From positions 1,674,001-1,738,000 of the forward strand of contig NZ_CP017057.1 in assembly GCF_001719165.1 (NCBI RefSeq): a DNA stretch of 64,000 bases, in the 5' to 3' direction. The notes beneath the pieces are model-generated. The model saw only the letters and a program-made list of their open reading frames with translations. It did not search any database and was not told the DNA's origin. This document shows positions 60,156 through 64,000 of this stretch, piece by piece. Each line of letters begins with the position of its first letter. Within the stretch, counting starts at the first letter, position 1. The stretch is from Erythrobacter litoralis. Lineage in GTDB: Bacteria > Pseudomonadota > Alphaproteobacteria > Sphingomonadales > Sphingomonadaceae. The translations under genes and the position numbers were made by a program.

Positions 60156-62084
60156 ATGACCATCACCCCGCAATGGAAGGACGAGCTGCGGGCGCGGATC
60201 ACCCTGTCGAGCGTGATCCAGCGCACCACCAAGCTCACCAAGGCGGGGCGCGAATGGAAGGCGTGCTGCCCGTTCCATTCCGAGAACACGCCCAGCTTCA
60301 CCGTCAGCGACGACAAGGGTTTCTACCATTGCTTCGGCTGCGGCGCGCATGGCGATGTCATCAGCTGGATGATCGAACAGCGCGGGCTCGCCTTCATGGA
60401 CGCGATCAAGGAGCTTGCCGCCGAAGCCGGGATGGAAGTACCCGCGCCTGACCCGGTCGCCGCGCAGCGGGCCGAACAGCGCGCGACCCTGATCGACGTG
60501 ACGAGCGCGGCGCAGGACTGGTTCGTGCAGCAGCTGTCGGGCGAGAACGGGCGCGCGGCGCTCGATTACCTGAAGGGACGCGGCTTTACCTCCGCGACAT
60601 GCCGCGAATTCGGGTTCGGCTATGCACCCGAGGACAAGCAGGCCCTCGCCCGCGCGCTGAGCCGGTTCGAGGACGAGATGCTGGTCGATACCGGCATGCG
60701 CATCCGCAGCGATGACGGCGCGATGTACGACCGTTTCCGGGGCCGGGTCATGCTGCCGATCCACGATGCGCGCGGCCGCGTGATCGCGTTCGGCGGGCGC
60801 ATTCTCGACAAGCGGGAGGGGGTGGCGAAATATCTCAATTCCCCCGACACGCCGCTGTTCGACAAGGGCCGCACGCTCTACAATCTCCACCGCGCCGCGC
60901 CCTCCTCGCGCCAGTCCGGGCGGGTGATCGTGGTCGAAGGCTACATGGACGTTGTCGCGCTGGCGCAGGCGGGCTTTCCCGATGCCGTCGCGCCGCTGGG
61001 CACCGCGCTCACCGAAACGCAGCTCGAAATGCTGTGGCGGATGGTGGAACGGCCCTTGCTGTGCTTCGACGGCGATGCGGCGGGGCAGAAGGCGGCGATG
61101 CGCGCGATCGCCCGAGCGCTGCCGCTGCTGAAGCCCTCCCGCACGCTCGGCATCGTAAGGCTGCCCGCCGGGCTCGATCCCGACGATCTGGTGCGCGAGA
61201 AGGGAGCGCAGGCGATGGAGGCGCTGCTGGCCGAGCCTGCGAGCCTGCTCGACACGCTGTGGGAATATGAACGCGACGCGCACAGTCTCGACAGCCCGGA
61301 GGCGAAGGCCGGGCTTAAGGCGCGGCTGATGGAGCATGTCGACCGGATTGCCGATACCGACATCCGCGCGCTCTACCGGCGCGAATTGCTCGACCGGTTT
61401 TCCGCTTTCGCCTATCCGCCCCGCCCCCAGCGCGCGGCCCCGCAGGCAGGCCGCTGGCAGGGCGGCCCGGCGCGCACGCCCGCATTATCGCCCGAAGCGC
61501 GCAAGGCTCTGCGCGCGGTCATCGAAGGCGGTGCGCGCAGTTCGCTGATGGCGGCGGTCATGGCCGGTTTCGTGCGCCATCCGCAATGGATCGCAGGGCA
61601 TGTCGAGGCGCTCTCGCGGCTCGCCCGGCATGACCCGAAAGCCGCACCCGCGATCGAATCGCTCATCGAACTGTCCGAAACGCTTGATTCGCACGGGCGA
61701 AACGCCATATCCCTTCCGCAAGGCATTCCCGCCCCGCCGGTCGACAATCGATACGCCTTCCTCAGAGAAGGGACCACACCGGACGAAGCGCGCGAGGAAC
61801 TGGCCGAAGCTGTTGCGTTGCTGGTCGAAAGGCCGGCTCTGGAGGCTGCTTTGGCGGCCACGATCGCCCGGTTCGACAGCGATCCCGAAGGGTCGTTTGC
61901 CGAACAGGTGCGCCTGCGCGAACAGCTCACGACAGTCGATGAACGCCTGAAGGCCTTCGGGCGCAGGAAAGCCGCTCCGGCGGTGAGAGACAGGGACCCG
62001 GCCGCTGCGGCTGCCGGATCGGACGAAACGGCTCTGGCGGCGGGGAATTCAACCGATCCCCCCGCGACGGGCGCAAGGGAATGA
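60156..62084 (+). CDS. dnaG: DNA primase
   Basis: This 642-residue enzyme makes RNA primers for replication. The N-terminal zinc ribbon is CCPFHSENTPSFTV...YHCFGCGAHG; the TOPRIM core has VVEGYMDVVAL and CFDGDAAGQKA; the C-terminal helicase-binding part follows. rpoD starts nine bases after its stop, as in the macromolecular synthesis operon. Confidence 0.98.
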   Translation: MTITPQWKDELRARITLSSVIQRTTKLTKAGREWKACCPFHSENTPSFTVSDDKGFYHCFGCGAHGDVISWMIEQRGLAFMDAIKELAAEAGMEVPAPDPVAAQRAEQRATLIDVTSAAQDWFVQQLSGENGRAALDYLKGRGFTSATCREFGFGYAPEDKQALARALSRFEDEMLVDTGMRIRSDDGAMYDRFRGRVMLPIHDARGRVIAFGGRILDKREGVAKYLNSPDTPLFDKGRTLYNLHRAAPSSRQSGRVIVVEGYMDVVALAQAGFPDAVAPLGTALTETQLEMLWRMVERPLLCFDGDAAGQKAAMRAIARALPLLKPSRTLGIVRLPAGLDPDDLVREKGAQAMEALLAEPASLLDTLWEYERDAHSLDSPEAKAGLKARLMEHVDRIADTDIRALYRRELLDRFSAFAYPPRPQRAAPQAGRWQGGPARTPALSPEARKALRAVIEGGARSSLMAAVMAGFVRHPQWIAGHVEALSRLARHDPKAAPAIESLIELSETLDSHGRNAISLPQGIPAPPVDNRYAFLREGTTPDEAREELAEAVALLVERPALEAALAATIARFDSDPEGSFAEQVRLREQLTTVDERLKAFGRRKAAPAVRDRDPAAAAAGSDETALAAGNSTDPPATGARE

Positions 62085-62093
62085 CAGGACCGC

Positions 62094-64000
<1,907 letters not shown>

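Overview
The window is high-GC chromosomal DNA from an alphaproteobacterium, most likely Sphingomonadales of the Erythrobacter/Qipengyuania type. The evidence is the protein sequences (a RibB with a helix-turn-helix head, a UrcA-family protein, DUF1206, ACR3-type arsenic efflux, tandem TraB/GumN proteins), the EcfG-type promoters (GGAAC-N17-CGTT) and a CtrA-like box. I see no prophage, insertion sequence, CRISPR array or rRNA. This is mainly core genome with small accessory patches. The family and organism assignments rest on my reading of motifs; no database search was run.

Layout: 1-2465 holds the end of a membrane protein, a periplasmic serine hydrolase and a MoxR ATPase. A soluble chemoreceptor on the minus strand (2486-3886) separates MoxR from its likely CoxE-like VWA partner (4012-5196). 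5294-12973 has two PilZ proteins, an NTF2-like protein, a NamZ-family (DUF1343) glycosidase, TspO, a DOMON-like protein, TyrS, an MFS transporter and CysK. 13017-16076 is an accessory patch: a frame-broken TonB-C gene, a relic of the cysK 3' end and an arsR-arsC-acr3 operon with a clear operator. 16296-19079 carries an acyl-CoA dehydrogenase with its MerR regulator, then HisI. 19080-19530 has no protein gene but a strongly foldable candidate RNA with a terminator. 19531-27038 holds ComF, a methyltransferase, PpdK and GlyS/GlyQ.

27039-30818 has a repeated operator array upstream of a UrcA-family gene, a small operon of membrane proteins around a 66-residue XRE regulator, and two TraB/GumN genes. 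30943-37639 has RplY, Pth, a ferredoxin-like protein, YchF, DUF1206, a phospholipid methyltransferase and MutL. 37830-43638 is the elongation operon mreB-mreC-mreD-mrdA-rodA. 43649-48401 has a LuxR-type regulator, two winged-helix proteins, tRNA-Lys(CTT), an HTH-RibB fusion and RibH. 48411-53552 has enolase, a four-gene membrane-stress cluster (DUF883/holin-like/DUF3618-like), DUF4170, a GNAT and GreA. 53691-59471 is carA and carB separated by two envelope-protein genes. 59636-64000 is yqeY-dnaG-rpoD, with rpoD running off the end.

The most interesting items are: the perfect 10-bp inverted repeat that brackets the start codon of the HTH-RibB gene and may be its own operator or translational switch; the candidate structured RNA at 19228-19468; the array of four GAC-containing sites before the UrcA gene; the XRE/membrane-protein operon; the cysK relic; and two independent EcfG promoters that place DUF1206 and a DUF883 gene in the general stress regulon.
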